64,000 bases of DNA from Fuscovulum blasticum DSM 2131 (GCF_003034965.1 NZ_PZKE01000006.1:62001-126000); one strand, 5' to 3'; shown: positions 8,583 to 18,887, numbered from the stretch's first letter. Made by a program: numbers and translations. Notes: generated from the letters alone by a model not told the origin.

Positions 8583-9932
8583 TTAACCTTTCACCTTCGC
8601 GGCCTTGAGGGCGCGGAGTTTTTCAAACAGACGGGTGGCAAGGCCGGGCTTGTTGACCTGCCGGGCACGGGCCAGGGCGATGGCCTCGGCCGGAACATCT
8701 TCGGTGATGACGCTGCCCGAAGCGGTCAGCGCGCCATCGCCCACGGTGACGGGGGCGACCAGCATGGTGTCCGAGCCGATGAAGGCGCGTTTGCCGATGC
8801 GGGTGCGGTGCTTCATCACGCCGTCATAGTTGCAGGTTACGGTGCCGGCGCCGATGTTGGTGTATTCGCCGATGTCGGCATCGCCGATATAGGTCAGGTG
8901 GCCGACCTTCACGCCTTCATCAAGGATGGCGTTCTTGATTTCCACGAAATTGCCGACATGCACGTCTTCGGCCAGTTCGGCGCCGGGGCGCAGCCGGGCG
9001 AAGGGTCCGACATCGGCCCCGCGCGAGACGTGGCAGCCTTCAAGATGGCAGAATCCCTTGATCTCGGCCCCCGATTCAATGGTCACGCCGGGGCCGAACA
9101 GCACGTTCGGGCCGATGATGGCATCGCGCCCGATATGGGTATCCAGCGCGAAGAACACGGTTTCCGGGGCGGTCAGGGTGACGCCGTTTTCCAGTGCCTC
9201 GGCGCGGGCGCGGGCCTGGAAGGCGGCCTCTGCCTCGGCCAGTTGGGCACGGGTGTTCACGCCCATCGTCTCGGATTCGTCACAGGTGACGACACCGGCG
9301 GACAGGCCGGCGGCGCGGGCCAGTTCCACCACGTCGGTCAGATAGTATTCGCCCGCCGCATTGGCATTGCCGATCTGTGAGATAAGACGGAACAGCGTTT
9401 GCGCCTCGGCGCAGATCACGCCGGAATTGCAAAGCGTTATGGCGCGTTCTTCAGGCGTGGCATCCTTGAATTCGCGGATGGCAAGAAGCTGGTCGCCCTG
9501 CGTCAGAAGCCGGCCATAGCGGCCGGGGTCGCGAGCGTGGAAGCCCAGCACCACAACGGCATGGCTGGCGCGGGCGGCCAGCATCGCCTCCAGCGTTTCG
9601 GGGCGGATGAAGGGGGTGTCGCCGTAAAGCACGATCGCCTCGCCCGGCAGATCGGCCAGAAGCGGCGCGGCCTGGGCAACGGCATGGCCGGTACCCTTCT
9701 GTTCTTCCTGCACCACGACTTCGGCGGTCTCGTCAAAGGCGCGGGCGGCGGCGGCCACCGCCTCGCCGCCATGGCCGACCACGACGACGCTGCGCACGGG
9801 GTCCAGCGCGCGGCCCGCGGCCATGGCGTGATGCAGCAGGGGGGCGGCTGCCACCTTGTGCAGCACCTTGGGCGTGTCGGAATTCATGCGCGTGCCCTGG
9901 CCCGCGGCCAGGATGATGAGCGAGACCTGCAT
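8583..9932 (-). CDS. glmU: Bifunctional GlmU (UDP-GlcNAc pyrophosphorylase / GlcN-1-P acetyltransferase)
   Basis: GlmU acetylates glucosamine-1-phosphate and then uridylylates it to UDP-GlcNAc. The 449-residue protein has the nucleotidyltransferase signature LAAGQGTRM near residue 8, the KVLHK lysines, and a C-terminal left-handed beta-helix with hexapeptide repeats from about residue 250 (IGRDAIIGPNV onward), including the GAGTVTCNYDG acetyl-CoA region. Length matches the family. It is the first gene of a glmU-glmS operon and is divergent from gph, 84 bases away, so both promoters must lie in that gap. GlmM is not in this window. Confidence 0.97.
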   Translation of the reverse strand: MQVSLIILAAGQGTRMNSDTPKVLHKVAAAPLLHHAMAAGRALDPVRSVVVVGHGGEAVAAAARAFDETAEVVVQEEQKGTGHAVAQAAPLLADLPGEAIVLYGDTPFIRPETLEAMLAARASHAVVVLGFHARDPGRYGRLLTQGDQLLAIREFKDATPEERAITLCNSGVICAEAQTLFRLISQIGNANAAGEYYLTDVVELARAAGLSAGVVTCDESETMGVNTRAQLAEAEAAFQARARAEALENGVTLTAPETVFFALDTHIGRDAIIGPNVLFGPGVTIESGAEIKGFCHLEGCHVSRGADVGPFARLRPGAELAEDVHVGNFVEIKNAILDEGVKVGHLTYIGDADIGEYTNIGAGTVTCNYDGVMKHRTRIGKRAFIGSDTMLVAPVTVGDGALTASGSVITEDVPAEAIALARARQVNKPGLATRLFEKLRALKAAKVKG

Positions 9933-10016
9933 TCTGCCCCTTCCTTTTCTTTGGCGCCGGTTTTACGGCGAAGGCGGCGGGCCGCCAAGGGGCGGCTTCT
10001 CACAGAGGGTTGCGGG

Positions 10017-10691
10017 ATGTTGCAAGGCGGAAAATGTGTGGTCTTCGATCTGGACGGCACGCTGGCCGATACATCCGCCGACCTGCTGGCGGCGGCGAAT
10101 GCCTGTTTCCGTGCCATGGGACGCGGCGATCTGCTGGGGCCGGACGATACGCTGACCGCCTTTCACGGCGGGCGGGCCATGCTGCGGCTGGGGTTTTCGC
10201 GGATCGGCCGGGCCGGGGACGAGGCCGAGGTTGACGCCTGGTATCCGCGGCTGCTGGAGGCCTATGCCGAGGGGATCGACACCCATACCCGGCTTTACCC
10301 TGGCGCGGTCGAGGCGGTTGTGGCCCTGCGGGCGGCGGGGCTGGCGGTGGCCATCTGCACCAACAAGCCCGCCGGTCTGGCGGAAGACCTGCTGCGGCGG
10401 CTGGGGGTGCGGGATCTGTTCGGCGCCATGGTGGGGGCTGACACCCTGCCGGTGCGCAAGCCCGATCCGGCGCCCTACCGTCTGGCGGTGGAAACGGCTG
10501 GCGGGGTGGTGGGGCGGTCGATGCTGGTGGGCGACACCGAGACCGACCTGAAGACGGCGCGCGCCGTGGGGGTGCCTTGCGCGCTGGTCAGCTTCGGCCC
10601 CGAAGGGCCGGGCATTGCCCGGCTGCGCCCCGAGGCATTGCTGCACGCCTATGCCGATCTGCCGGCACTGGCGGCGCGGCTTCTGGCCTGA
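10017..10691 (+). CDS. gph: Phosphoglycolate phosphatase (HAD superfamily)
   Basis: A 224-residue HAD phosphatase of the Gph type, which dephosphorylates 2-phosphoglycolate arising from DNA repair or photorespiration. Motif I is DLDGTLADT (nucleophile and acid/base Asp), motif II is ICTNKP, and motif IV is GDTETDLKTA near residue 170. The frame is open far upstream, but that part is antisense to glmU; the ATG at 10017 follows CACAGAGGGTTGCGGG and starts two residues ahead of the family's usual N-terminus. Related HAD phosphatases with other substrates cannot be excluded. A hairpin follows directly. Confidence 0.9.
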   Translation: MLQGGKCVVFDLDGTLADTSADLLAAANACFRAMGRGDLLGPDDTLTAFHGGRAMLRLGFSRIGRAGDEAEVDAWYPRLLEAYAEGIDTHTRLYPGAVEAVVALRAAGLAVAICTNKPAGLAEDLLRRLGVRDLFGAMVGADTLPVRKPDPAPYRLAVETAGGVVGRSMLVGDTETDLKTARAVGVPCALVSFGPEGPGIARLRPEALLHAYADLPALAARLLA

Positions 10692-10693
10692 GG

Positions 10694-10717
10694 GCCGCCG
10701 CCCGGCAGGGCGGCGGC
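10694..10717. terminator. Bidirectional terminator-like hairpin
   Basis: Perfect 10-bp stem GCCGCCGCCC / GGGCGGCGGC with a GGCA loop, filling most of the gap between the convergent stops at 10691 and 10728. Confidence 0.55.
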
Positions 10718-10727
10718 GGGGGCTGTG

Positions 10728-11078
10728 TCAGAGGAAGTTCTTCTTGCACCAGGGCGCGGTCTTGTCGAATTCCTTCATCAGGTCGGGCAGGCTGCGGGTG
10801 GCAAAGATCTTCTGGAACCGCTGCACCATCGCCTGTGCCTTCTGTTCATCGGTGCCGGGCACATGGTCCAGCATCACCACGGCGGCCGATTGCGCCCAGT
10901 CAAGATCGCCCTTGCTGATGTAGCCGGCGGAATAAAGCTCGTCCGAGACCATGTAGAGCAGGGCCGAACATTGCAGCGCCTGCGCGGCGCGGCCCTGGAT
11001 CACCAGATCGGCATGGGCGGGCAGGGTGGCCGACAGGCCAAGGGCAAGGGCGGCGGGGGCAAGGAAGCGGATCTTCAT
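10728..11078 (-). CDS. Small secreted hypothetical protein
   Basis: A 116-residue protein beginning with a Sec signal peptide (KIRF followed by an Ala/Leu core, cleavage likely after AHA near residue 23). The mature part of about 93 residues has two cysteines (CSALL and WCKKNFL near the C-terminus) that could form a disulfide, and is mostly helical by composition. No recognisable domain. The start at 11078 was chosen because it opens the signal peptide; the frame runs 30 codons further up without sense. It is divergent from the MFS exporter at 11227. Confidence 0.75.
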   Translation of the reverse strand: MKIRFLAPAALALGLSATLPAHADLVIQGRAAQALQCSALLYMVSDELYSAGYISKGDLDWAQSAAVVMLDHVPGTDEQKAQAMVQRFQKIFATRSLPDLMKEFDKTAPWCKKNFL

Positions 11079-11226
11079 GGCAATTCCATCGGGTTGAGGG
11101 GCTGGTGGCGAATGTTCGCCGCGGATGAGGCCATGATGGCGCGGCGGGGGGCGATGGGCCAGTGACAAAACCTGTCATTCCCGCTCAGGTTTGACAGGCG
11201 CAACGCAAGGGCCTAAGCCGCCCGGC

Positions 11227-12468
11227 ATGAGCCGCGCCCTGTCCAGCCCGCCTTCGCGCCATGCCGCGAATTTTGTCATGCTCACCGTGTTTCTGGACAT
11301 GGTGGGTTTCGGGCTGATCATGCCCGTGATGCCCGCGCTGATCGAGGAGGTGGGCCATACCGGCATCGACCAGGCCGCGATCATTGGCGGCTGGATGTTT
11401 GCCGCCTTCAGCCTGGCACAATTTGCCTTTGCGCCGCTGATGGGCAACCTGTCGGACCGCTATGGCCGCCGGCCGCTGCTGTTGCTGGCGGTGTTCGGGC
11501 TGGGGCTGGACTTCGCCTTTTCGGCGGTGGCGCCCACGCTGTTCTGGCTGTTCGTTGGCCGGGTTCTGGCCGGCATCTGCGGGTCAAGCTGGGTGATCGC
11601 CAATGCCTATATCGCGGATGTGACCCAGCCCGAAGGCCGGGCGCGGGCCTTTGCCATGATGGGCGCCGCCCTGAGCGTGGGCTTCGTGATCGGGCCGGCG
11701 ATCGGGGGGATGCTGGGCGAATTCGGCCCGCGCGTGCCGTTCTGGGTGGCGGCGGCGGTGTCGATGCTGAATTTCGTCTATGGCTGGTTCGTGCTGCCCG
11801 AAACGCTGGCACCGCAGAACCGCCGCGAGTTCCAGTGGTCGCGCGCCAACCCCTTTGCGGCCTTCCGGGTGTTCGCCACCTATCGGGGCGTCCTGCCGAT
11901 GTGCCTGCTGATGGGGCTCTATTTCTTCTCGACCTCGGTCTATCCGGCGATCTGGTCGTTCTGGGGCATTGCCAAGTTCGGCTGGAGCGAAGGCATGGTC
12001 GGCCTGACGCTGGCCATGTTCGGGCTGGTGACGGGGGCGTTTCAGGCCGGGCTGACCGGGCCGGTGGTGGCCCGCTTCGGCGAGGCGCGGACGGCGATGT
12101 TCGGGCTGGCCTGTTCGATGCTGGCGGTGCTGGGCTATGGTCTGGCGACCGGGGTCGTCATGGTGTTTGCACTGATGATCCTGCACGGGCCCGAGGGCTT
12201 TGCCCATCCGGTGCTGACCGCGATGATGTCGCGCCGGGTGCCCGAGGATGCGCAGGGCGAGTTGCAGGGCGGGATTTCCGCGATCACCAATGTGGCGATG
12301 CTGGCGGGCACGGTGTTCTATTCCTTGGTATTCGGGCATTTCATGGCGCCGGGCCGGGCCTGGCAATCGCCGGACATCGCCTATTGGGTGGCGGCGGGGT
12401 TCATGGTGCTGACGCTGGGGCTGTTTGTGCTGCTGAAACGGCGGGAGGACCGGCTTGGAACGGTTTGA
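11227..12468 (+). CDS. MFS exporter, TetA-like (TCR/Tet family)
   Basis: A 413-residue, 12-helix major facilitator transporter. The first helices (MLTVFLDMVGFGLIMPVMP) and motif A GNLSDRYGRRP near residue 77 place it in the TetA-like drug:proton antiporter branch that Rhodobacteraceae commonly carry as a chromosomal gene. Tetracycline export cannot be assumed from sequence. The ATG at 11227 is favoured over an earlier in-frame start at 11191 because the N-terminus then matches the family. The last 14 bases overlap the DegT-type aminotransferase, so the two genes are translationally linked. Confidence 0.88.
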   Translation: MSRALSSPPSRHAANFVMLTVFLDMVGFGLIMPVMPALIEEVGHTGIDQAAIIGGWMFAAFSLAQFAFAPLMGNLSDRYGRRPLLLLAVFGLGLDFAFSAVAPTLFWLFVGRVLAGICGSSWVIANAYIADVTQPEGRARAFAMMGAALSVGFVIGPAIGGMLGEFGPRVPFWVAAAVSMLNFVYGWFVLPETLAPQNRREFQWSRANPFAAFRVFATYRGVLPMCLLMGLYFFSTSVYPAIWSFWGIAKFGWSEGMVGLTLAMFGLVTGAFQAGLTGPVVARFGEARTAMFGLACSMLAVLGYGLATGVVMVFALMILHGPEGFAHPVLTAMMSRRVPEDAQGELQGGISAITNVAMLAGTVFYSLVFGHFMAPGRAWQSPDIAYWVAAGFMVLTLGLFVLLKRREDRLGTV

Positions 12469-13684
12469 GGGAAGTTTCACCCAGCAGGAGCCGATTCCCG
12501 AGGCCGGGATCGCGGCGGCGCTGGCGGTGCTGCGGCACGGGCGGCTGCACCGCTACAACACCGCGGGCGACGAGGTGGCGGAAGCCGCGCTTCTGGAAGA
12601 GGAATTCGCCGCCTTTACCGGGGCGCGCTATTGCCTGGCCGTGGCCTCGGGCGGCTATGCCATGGGCTGCGCCTTGCGGGCCTTGGGCGTGGGGCAGGGT
12701 GTGCCGGTGCTGACCAATGCCTTCACGCTGGCCCCGGTGCCGGGCGCGATTGCGGCGGTCGGCGGGCAGCCGGTCTTTGTCGAGGTGACCGAAGACCTGA
12801 TCCTGGACTTTGCCGATCTTGAGGCGAAGGCGCGGGCCACCGGATCGCGGGTGCTGCTGCTGTCGCACATGCGGGGGCATGTCTGCGACATGGACGCGCT
12901 GATGGCGCTGTGCGCCCGGCTGGGCGTGGCGGTGATCGAGGATTGCGCCCATACGATGGGGGCCGAATGGCGGGGCGTGCCCAGCGGGCGGCACGGGCTG
13001 ATTGGCTGCTATTCGACGCAGACCTACAAGCACATGAATTCGGGCGAGGGCGGGTTCTGCATCACCGATGATGCCGAAATGGCGGCGCGGATGATCCTGC
13101 TTTCAGGCAGCTACATGCTGTATGCGCGCCACCGCGCCGCGCCGCCGCCCGAGGTGTTCGAGGCGATCCGGCTGGAGGTGCCCAATGTCTCGGGCCGGAT
13201 GGACAATCTGCGCGCGGCGATCCTGCGGCCACAGATCGCCATGCTGGCCGACCGACGCGCCCGCTGGGCCGCGCTTTATCGCGGAATGGAGGCGGGGCTG
13301 GCCGGGGTGCCGGGGCTGCGGCTGATACCGCGCCCCGAGGAAGAGGCCTATATGGGATCATCCTTCCAGTTCCTGCTGCCTGATTGGGAGGAGCCGCGCA
13401 TCGTGGCCTTCCTTGCGGGCTGCGTGGCGCGTGGGGTTGAGCTGAAATGGTTTGGCGCCGGTGATCCGGTGGCGTTCACCAGCCGTTATGTGCATTGGCG
13501 CTATGCCGGCGAACAGTCCTGCCCGCAGACCGACCGGGTGCTGCGTGGGCTGGTGGACATGCGGTTGCCGCTGACCTTTTCCGAGGCCGATGTGGCGCAG
13601 ATCGCCCGGATCGTGCGGGCCGAGGCGCTGCGGATCGGGCAGGCCGAGACCGTCGAGGCGGTGGCTGCGCCGCAGGTTCAATAG
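12455..13684 (+). CDS. DegT/DnrJ/EryC1/StrS-family PLP aminotransferase
   Basis: A 409-residue fold-type I PLP enzyme of the sugar aminotransferase family. Seen: the substrate-binding ASGGYAMG loop near residue 68, the PLP-anchoring EDCAHTMGA near 160, and the catalytic lysine K192 in STQTYKHMNSGEGG. The start is a TTG at 12455 with a near-perfect Shine-Dalgarno (GGGAGGA five bases upstream), and it lies inside the end of the exporter gene. Members amino-transfer keto-sugars for surface polysaccharides or act on related substrates; no other sugar-nucleotide genes lie here, so the substrate is unknown. Confidence 0.85.
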   Translation: MERFEGSFTQQEPIPEAGIAAALAVLRHGRLHRYNTAGDEVAEAALLEEEFAAFTGARYCLAVASGGYAMGCALRALGVGQGVPVLTNAFTLAPVPGAIAAVGGQPVFVEVTEDLILDFADLEAKARATGSRVLLLSHMRGHVCDMDALMALCARLGVAVIEDCAHTMGAEWRGVPSGRHGLIGCYSTQTYKHMNSGEGGFCITDDAEMAARMILLSGSYMLYARHRAAPPPEVFEAIRLEVPNVSGRMDNLRAAILRPQIAMLADRRARWAALYRGMEAGLAGVPGLRLIPRPEEEAYMGSSFQFLLPDWEEPRIVAFLAGCVARGVELKWFGAGDPVAFTSRYVHWRYAGEQSCPQTDRVLRGLVDMRLPLTFSEADVAQIARIVRAEALRIGQAETVEAVAAPQVQ

Positions 13685-13701
13685 GCGCCCGGTCCGGGCG
13701 G

Positions 13702-14130
13702 ATGCGGCTGGACGCCACCCTTGTCGCCTATTGCGGGCTGACGGTCTTTGCGTTGCTGCGCTTCGCGGACTGGGCCGCTCCGGTACCGCTGCCGGGCGGG
13801 GCCTGCCGGGTGGGCTATGTCTATGACGGGGATTCGGTTGAACTGATCTGCCCTGACCTGACCGAGACCGCCCGGCTGATCGGGCTGGACACGCCCGAAC
13901 TGAAAGGCGCCTGCGCGGCCGAGACGGCGGCGGCCGGGGCCGCCAAGGCGGCGCTGACCGCGGCGGTGCGCCGGGCGAAGCGGGTGGAGATCGGGATCGA
14001 GGGGCGCGACCGCTATGACCGGCCGCTGGTGCATCTGGTGCTGGACGGCACGGATGCCGCCGATGTGATGCTGAAGGCCGGGCACGGGCGCCCCTATGAC
14101 GGCGGCGCCCGCGAAGGCTGGTGCGACTGA
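13702..14130 (+). CDS. Thermonuclease (SNase-like) family protein
   Basis: A 142-residue protein with one N-terminal hydrophobic segment (about residues 5-20), probably a membrane anchor or signal, followed by a staphylococcal-nuclease-like OB fold. The active-site pattern is recognisable: YDGDSVEL (calcium Asp), RLIGLDTPE (Arg and Asp/Glu), and GRDRYDRPLV (second Arg). The family cleaves DNA or RNA in a calcium-dependent way, here presumably in the periplasm. It starts 17 bases after the aminotransferase and its stop is four bases from the convergent small secreted protein. Confidence 0.85.
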   Translation: MRLDATLVAYCGLTVFALLRFADWAAPVPLPGGACRVGYVYDGDSVELICPDLTETARLIGLDTPELKGACAAETAAAGAAKAALTAAVRRAKRVEIGIEGRDRYDRPLVHLVLDGTDAADVMLKAGHGRPYDGGAREGWCD

Positions 14131-14134
14131 CCGT

Positions 14135-14551
14135 TTACTGCGGATAGGGCGAGGTGCCGCCAAGGCTGTCGTTGGTGTGCCGGATCAGCACATCACACAG
14201 GCAGGCCGTATCGGTACAGGCATCGCGGGCGGCGATGAAGCTGTCGTCACGCGGCGGGTTGGTCAGATCAACCTCTTGCCCTGTCGCGTTTTCCACGGCG
14301 TAGACCCAGGCCAGATCGTCCAGTCGGCCCATGCGCCACAGCAGCATGTCGGGGGCCTCGACCGCATCGCACAGCAGCACATGTGCGGGCAGGGTGGGCG
14401 CGTCGCAGGAAATGTCGGACAGGACCATGGAATAGGCCGGTTCCAGATCGGCGATCCGTGCCTCGACCGCGGCGGCATCAACGGGGCAAATCGGCGCGGC
14501 GGCCAGAGGCAGCGGCGCCAGCAGGGCGCAAAGGGCGGGCAGAAGGCGCAT
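14135..14551 (-). CDS. Small secreted cysteine-containing hypothetical protein
   Basis: A 138-residue protein with a Sec signal peptide (RLLPALCALLAPLPLAAA, cleavage near residue 20). The mature part has several cysteines (ICPVD, SCDAP, LCDAV, ACTDTACLCD) and resembles the lysozyme-inhibitor LprI-like proteins in its Cys spacing near the C-terminus, but the match is weak and I would not name it. The ATG at 14551 opens the signal peptide; an ATG six codons upstream is less likely. It is divergent from nuoA. Confidence 0.7.
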   Translation of the reverse strand: MRLLPALCALLAPLPLAAAPICPVDAAAVEARIADLEPAYSMVLSDISCDAPTLPAHVLLCDAVEAPDMLLWRMGRLDDLAWVYAVENATGQEVDLTNPPRDDSFIAARDACTDTACLCDVLIRHTNDSLGGTSPYPQ

Positions 14552-14913
14552 GGCGAACCTTTCAGGCAAGTGTGTCTTGCAGCAGACAAGTCCTTGGTCT
14601 GGCTGCGGTCAAGGTCTGGAAAGCGGCCCTTCCGCCGTGGCTTTGCCGCGATCCTGGGCAAGTTATCCGCGACTCATCCGCGCAGGGTGGCCCGCAGGGA
14701 CGCACCCCCCGGCTTGCGGGGGGCTTCGGTCGGCTCGACCAGAGCGGGAAAATCGGCACACCATTGCATACAAGCCGCGAAATCCTTTGTTTCAGACACC
14801 TGAATCCCGCCCCCCATGCGTTGACCCCAGCCGGGGCGCGGAGTAAACGGGGCGCAGAGTTCAAGCGGGTGTGAATACCCGCAGCTCGCTGTCGCCAGCT
14901 GAAGGAGCTTCTC
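14552..14913 (+). promoter_or_regulatory. Upstream region of the nuo operon
   Basis: This 362-base gap must hold the promoter of the complex I operon and, in the other direction, that of the small secreted protein. Visible: a perfect 7-bp hairpin CCCCCCG / CGGGGGG (14705-14711 and 14717-14723, loop GCTTG) and a locally AT-richer stretch at 14762-14800 with TTGCAT (14764-14769) as a weak -35 candidate. I could not assign a -10 box or a known operator. The nuoA Shine-Dalgarno GAAGGAGC is at 14901-14908. Confidence 0.4.
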
Positions 14914-15803
<890 letters not shown>

Positions 15804-15807
15804 CCCG

Positions 15808-16416
15808 ATGCCCGAGACCGCCCTTCAGGATCTGGCCGCCGCGATCGAGATGAAGCGGGCCGATGCCGTGCTTGCCTCGTCCGTCGCCTTTGGCGAACTG
15901 ACGCTGACCGTTGCGCTGCCGCATCTGGAAAGCCTGATCGAATTCCTGCGCGATGATCCGGCCTGCCGGTTTTCGTCGCTGGTGGACATCACCGCCATCG
16001 ACCACCCTGAACGCCCGGCGCGGTTCGACGTGGTGTATCACTTCCTGTCGATGTACCGGAACCACCGCATCCGCCTGAAGGTGGCGGTGCGCGAAGAGGA
16101 CATGGTGCCCTCGATCATTGGCCTGCACCCCAGCGCCAACTGGTTCGAGCGCGAGGTGTTCGACATGTTCGGCATCCTGTTCTCGGGCCACCCGGACCTG
16201 CGGCGCATCCTGACCGACTACGGTTTCCGCGGCCATCCGCTGCGCAAGGATTTCCCGACCACCGGCTATGTCGAGGTGCGTTATGACGAGGCGCGCAAGC
16301 GCGTGGTCTACGAGCCGGTGAAACTGGTGCAGGAATACCGCCAGTTCGACTTCATGTCCCCCTGGGAAGGGGCCGAATACATCCTTCCCGGCGACCAGAA
16401 GGCAGGTGCGAAATGA
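15808..16416 (+). CDS. nuoC: NADH-quinone oxidoreductase subunit C
   Basis: The 202-residue 30-kDa-type subunit of the connecting module. It has the family signature ERExxDxFGI in the form [19 protein letters not shown] near residues 112-130 and the C-terminal [10 protein letters not shown] motif. It is separate from NuoD, as in most alphaproteobacteria, not fused as in E. coli. It starts four bases after nuoB and overlaps nuoD by four bases (ATGA). Confidence 0.97.
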   Translation: MPETALQDLAAAIEMKRADAVLASSVAFGELTLTVALPHLESLIEFLRDDPACRFSSLVDITAIDHPERPARFDVVYHFLSMYRNHRIRLKVAVREEDMVPSIIGLHPSANWFEREVFDMFGILFSGHPDLRRILTDYGFRGHPLRKDFPTTGYVEVRYDEARKRVVYEPVKLVQEYRQFDFMSPWEGAEYILPGDQKAGAK

Positions 16417-17657
16417 TGGACGGCGATATCCGGCAGAACGCCTATGACGACGGCACCGTCGATACGCTGACCAACGAGCAGCGCATCCGCAATTTCAACA
16501 TCAACTTCGGCCCCCAGCACCCGGCGGCGCATGGCGTGCTGCGGCTGGTGCTGGAGCTGGACGGCGAGATCGTCGAACGCTGCGACCCGCATATCGGCCT
16601 GCTGCATCGCGGCACCGAGAAGCTGATGGAAAGCCGCACCTATCTGCAGAACCTGCCGTATTTCGACCGGCTGGATTATGTGGCGCCGATGAACCAGGAA
16701 CATGCCTGGTGTCTGGCGATCGAAAAGCTGACCGGGGTGGTGGTGCCGCGCCGGGCCAGCCTGATCCGGGTGCTGTATTCCGAGATCGGCCGTATCCTGA
16801 ACCACCTGCTGAACGTCACCACGCAGGCCATGGACGTGGGCGCGCTGACGCCGCCGCTGTGGGGCTTCGAGGAACGCGAAAAGCTGATGGTGTTCTACGA
16901 ACGCGCCTGCGGTGCGCGTCTGCACGCGGCCTATTTCCGGCCGGGCGGGGTACATCAGGACCTGACGCCCGAGCTGATCGACGACATCGAGACCTGGGCG
17001 CAGGCCTTCCCCAAGGTGCTGGATGACATCGACAGCCTGCTGACCGAAAACCGCATCTTCAAGCAGCGCAATGCCGATATCGGCGTGGTCAGCGAGAAGG
17101 ACATTCAGGACTGGGGCTTTTCCGGCGTGATGGTGCGCGGATCGGGCTTTGCCTGGGATCTGCGGCGCAGCCAGCCCTACGAATGTTACGACGAGTTTGA
17201 CTTCAAGATCCCGGTCGGCAAGAACGGTGACTGTTATGACCGCTATCTGTGCCGCATGGCCGAGATGCGGGAATCGACCAGCATCATCCTGCAGGCCGTG
17301 GCCAAGCTGCGCGAGCCGGCCGCCAAGACCGACGTGATGGCGCGCGGCAAGCTGTCGCCGCCGAAGCGGGCCGAGATGAAGACCTCGATGGAGGCGCTCA
17401 TCCACCACTTCAAGCTGTACACCGAAGGCTTCCACGTTCCGGCGGGCGAGGTCTATGCCGCGGTCGAGGCGCCGAAGGGCGAATTCGGGGTCTATCTGGT
17501 GGCCGATGGCACCAACAAGCCCTACCGCGCCAAGATCCGCGCACCGGGGTTCCTGCACCTGCAGGCGATGGATTACATCTGCAAGGGCCACCAACTGGCC
17601 GACGTGTCGGCCATCATCGGCACCATGGACGTGGTGTTCGGGGAGATCGACCGATGA
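16413..17657 (+). CDS. nuoD: NADH-quinone oxidoreductase subunit D
   Basis: The 414-residue 49-kDa-type subunit, which with NuoB forms the quinone pocket. Seen: [13 protein letters not shown] near residue 31, [10 protein letters not shown] near 60, and the conserved C-terminus DVVFGEIDR. Family length matches. Both ends are ATGA overlaps: with nuoC at 16413 and with the 33-residue microprotein frame at 17654. Confidence 0.97.
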   Translation: MMDGDIRQNAYDDGTVDTLTNEQRIRNFNINFGPQHPAAHGVLRLVLELDGEIVERCDPHIGLLHRGTEKLMESRTYLQNLPYFDRLDYVAPMNQEHAWCLAIEKLTGVVVPRRASLIRVLYSEIGRILNHLLNVTTQAMDVGALTPPLWGFEEREKLMVFYERACGARLHAAYFRPGGVHQDLTPELIDDIETWAQAFPKVLDDIDSLLTENRIFKQRNADIGVVSEKDIQDWGFSGVMVRGSGFAWDLRRSQPYECYDEFDFKIPVGKNGDCYDRYLCRMAEMRESTSIILQAVAKLREPAAKTDVMARGKLSPPKRAEMKTSMEALIHHFKLYTEGFHVPAGEVYAAVEAPKGEFGVYLVADGTNKPYRAKIRAPGFLHLQAMDYICKGHQLADVSAIIGTMDVVFGEIDR

Positions 17658-17755
17658 TCGAGACAACCGCCTTCGGCCTGGTTCCCACGTTCCTTGCCCT
17701 TTTCCTGGTGCCTGCTGCGGCGCCTTTCCTTCCGCTTCTGCTGTCGGGTCTCTGA
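17654..17755 (+). CDS. 33-residue hydrophobic microprotein between nuoD and nuoE
   Basis: A short frame encoding 33 residues: a polar N-terminus (MIETTAFG) followed by one hydrophobic stretch of about 24 residues rich in Leu, Phe, Ala and Pro, long enough to span a membrane. Its ATG overlaps the nuoD stop (ATGA) and its TGA directly abuts the nuoE ATG at 17756, so it is locked into the translational chain of the operon. That arrangement is the main evidence that it is real; I know no family. It may equally be a coupling leader that keeps ribosomes moving from nuoD to nuoE. Confidence 0.6.
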   Translation: MIETTAFGLVPTFLALFLVPAAAPFLPLLLSGL

Positions 17756-18844
17756 ATGCTTCGTCGCCTTTACCACACCCAGCCTGACAGCTTCGCCTTC
17801 ACCCCGGCGAACCTGGAATGGGCCAAGGGCCAGATCTCGAAATATCCGGCGGGCCGTCAGGCCAGCGCCATCATTCCGCTGCTGTGGCGGGCGCAGGAAC
17901 AGGAAGGCTGGCTGTCCCGCCCGGCCATCGAGCATGTCGCCGACATGCTGGGCATGGCCTATATCCGCGCGCTGGAAGTGGCGACCTTCTACTTCATGTT
18001 CCAGTTGCAGCCCGTGGGCAGCGTGGCGCATGTGCAGATCTGCGGCACCACAAGCTGCCTGATCTGCGGCGCCGAAGACCTGATCGCCGTCTGCAAGGAG
18101 CTGATCGCGCCCACGCCGCACACGCTGTCGGCCGATGGCAAGTTCAGTTGGGAAGAGGTCGAGTGCATGGGCGCTTGCGCCAATGCCCCGATGGCCCAGA
18201 TCGGCAAGGACTATTACGAAGACCTTGACGCCGCCAAGCTGCGCGCGCTGATCACGCGGTTCTCGTCGGGCGAGGTTCCGGTGCCCGGCCCGCAGAACGG
18301 GCGCTATGCCGCAGAGCCGGCGGGGGGGCTGACCTCGCTCAAGGAATTCGAATCCGGGCGCCGGCAGTACAATGCCAGCGCGCAGCTTGCGGTGGACATC
18401 GGTGATACGGTGAAGCGGATCGACGGCACCGAGGTGCCGCTGACGACCCCGTGGCTGGGCAAGGCTGCGGTTGCGGCCGAGAAGCCCAAGGCTGCGGCCA
18501 AGCCCAAGGCAGCGTCGAAGGCGGCCGAGCCTGTCAAGCTGGCCGATGCGCCGGTGGCGGCGAAAAAGCCCAAGGTGCTGAAGGCGGCGCGCAAGGGCAA
18601 GGCGGATGACCTCAAGCTGATCTGGGGCGTCGGCCCGAAACTTGAGGAACTGTGCCACACGCTTGGCTTCTTCCATTTCGACCAGATCGCGGCCTGGACC
18701 GCGGACGAGGTTGCCTGGGTTGACGAGAATCTTGAAGGCTTCAAGGGCCGGGTGTCGCGCGACCGCTGGGTTGCGCAGGCCCGGGTTCTGGCAGCCGGCG
18801 GCACGGCCGAAGAGGCCGAGCGCATCGGGCGCGGCGAAGATTGA
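17756..18844 (+). CDS. nuoE: NADH-quinone oxidoreductase subunit E with C-terminal helix-hairpin-helix extension
   Basis: The 24-kDa-type subunit, which carries the [2Fe-2S] cluster N1a. The thioredoxin-like domain covers about residues 1-185 with ligands C96, C101 (CGTTSC), C137 and C141 (ECMGAC). At 362 residues it is about twice the E. coli length. The extra part is an Ala/Lys/Pro linker (about 225-280) and a tail domain (about 283-350) with a [10 protein letters not shown] hairpin, [13 protein letters not shown] and [15 protein letters not shown]. This tail resembles the helix-hairpin-helix family annotated as flap-endonuclease-1-like (COG3743) and is duplicated in the next gene. Extended NuoE proteins of this kind are known in Rhodobacteraceae; the role of the tail is unknown. 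Confidence 0.95.
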   Translation: MLRRLYHTQPDSFAFTPANLEWAKGQISKYPAGRQASAIIPLLWRAQEQEGWLSRPAIEHVADMLGMAYIRALEVATFYFMFQLQPVGSVAHVQICGTTSCLICGAEDLIAVCKELIAPTPHTLSADGKFSWEEVECMGACANAPMAQIGKDYYEDLDAAKLRALITRFSSGEVPVPGPQNGRYAAEPAGGLTSLKEFESGRRQYNASAQLAVDIGDTVKRIDGTEVPLTTPWLGKAAVAAEKPKAAAKPKAASKAAEPVKLADAPVAAKKPKVLKAARKGKADDLKLIWGVGPKLEELCHTLGFFHFDQIAAWTADEVAWVDENLEGFKGRVSRDRWVAQARVLAAGGTAEEAERIGRGED

Positions 18845-18849
18845 GCAAT

Positions 18850-18868
18850 GACCCCGGACCTCGGGGTC
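18850..18868 (+). other. Intercistronic hairpin after nuoE
   Basis: Perfect 7-bp stem GACCCCG / CGGGGTC with a GACCT loop in the 43-base gap between nuoE and the next gene. With no T-run it is unlikely to terminate; it could stabilise the upstream message or tune expression of the downstream gene. Confidence 0.45.
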
Positions 18869-18887
18869 CAACTTGGGAGTGACGGAT

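Noticed and set aside
11227-12468. Acquired tetracycline resistance gene
   Set aside because: It is TetA-like, but base use is native and it overlaps a chromosomal aminotransferase gene. Substrate cannot be inferred, and no mobile element is near.
14762-14800. Promoter boxes for the nuo operon
   Set aside because: TTGCAT can be read as a -35, but no -10 fits at 16-18 bases, so I list the whole region only as upstream DNA.
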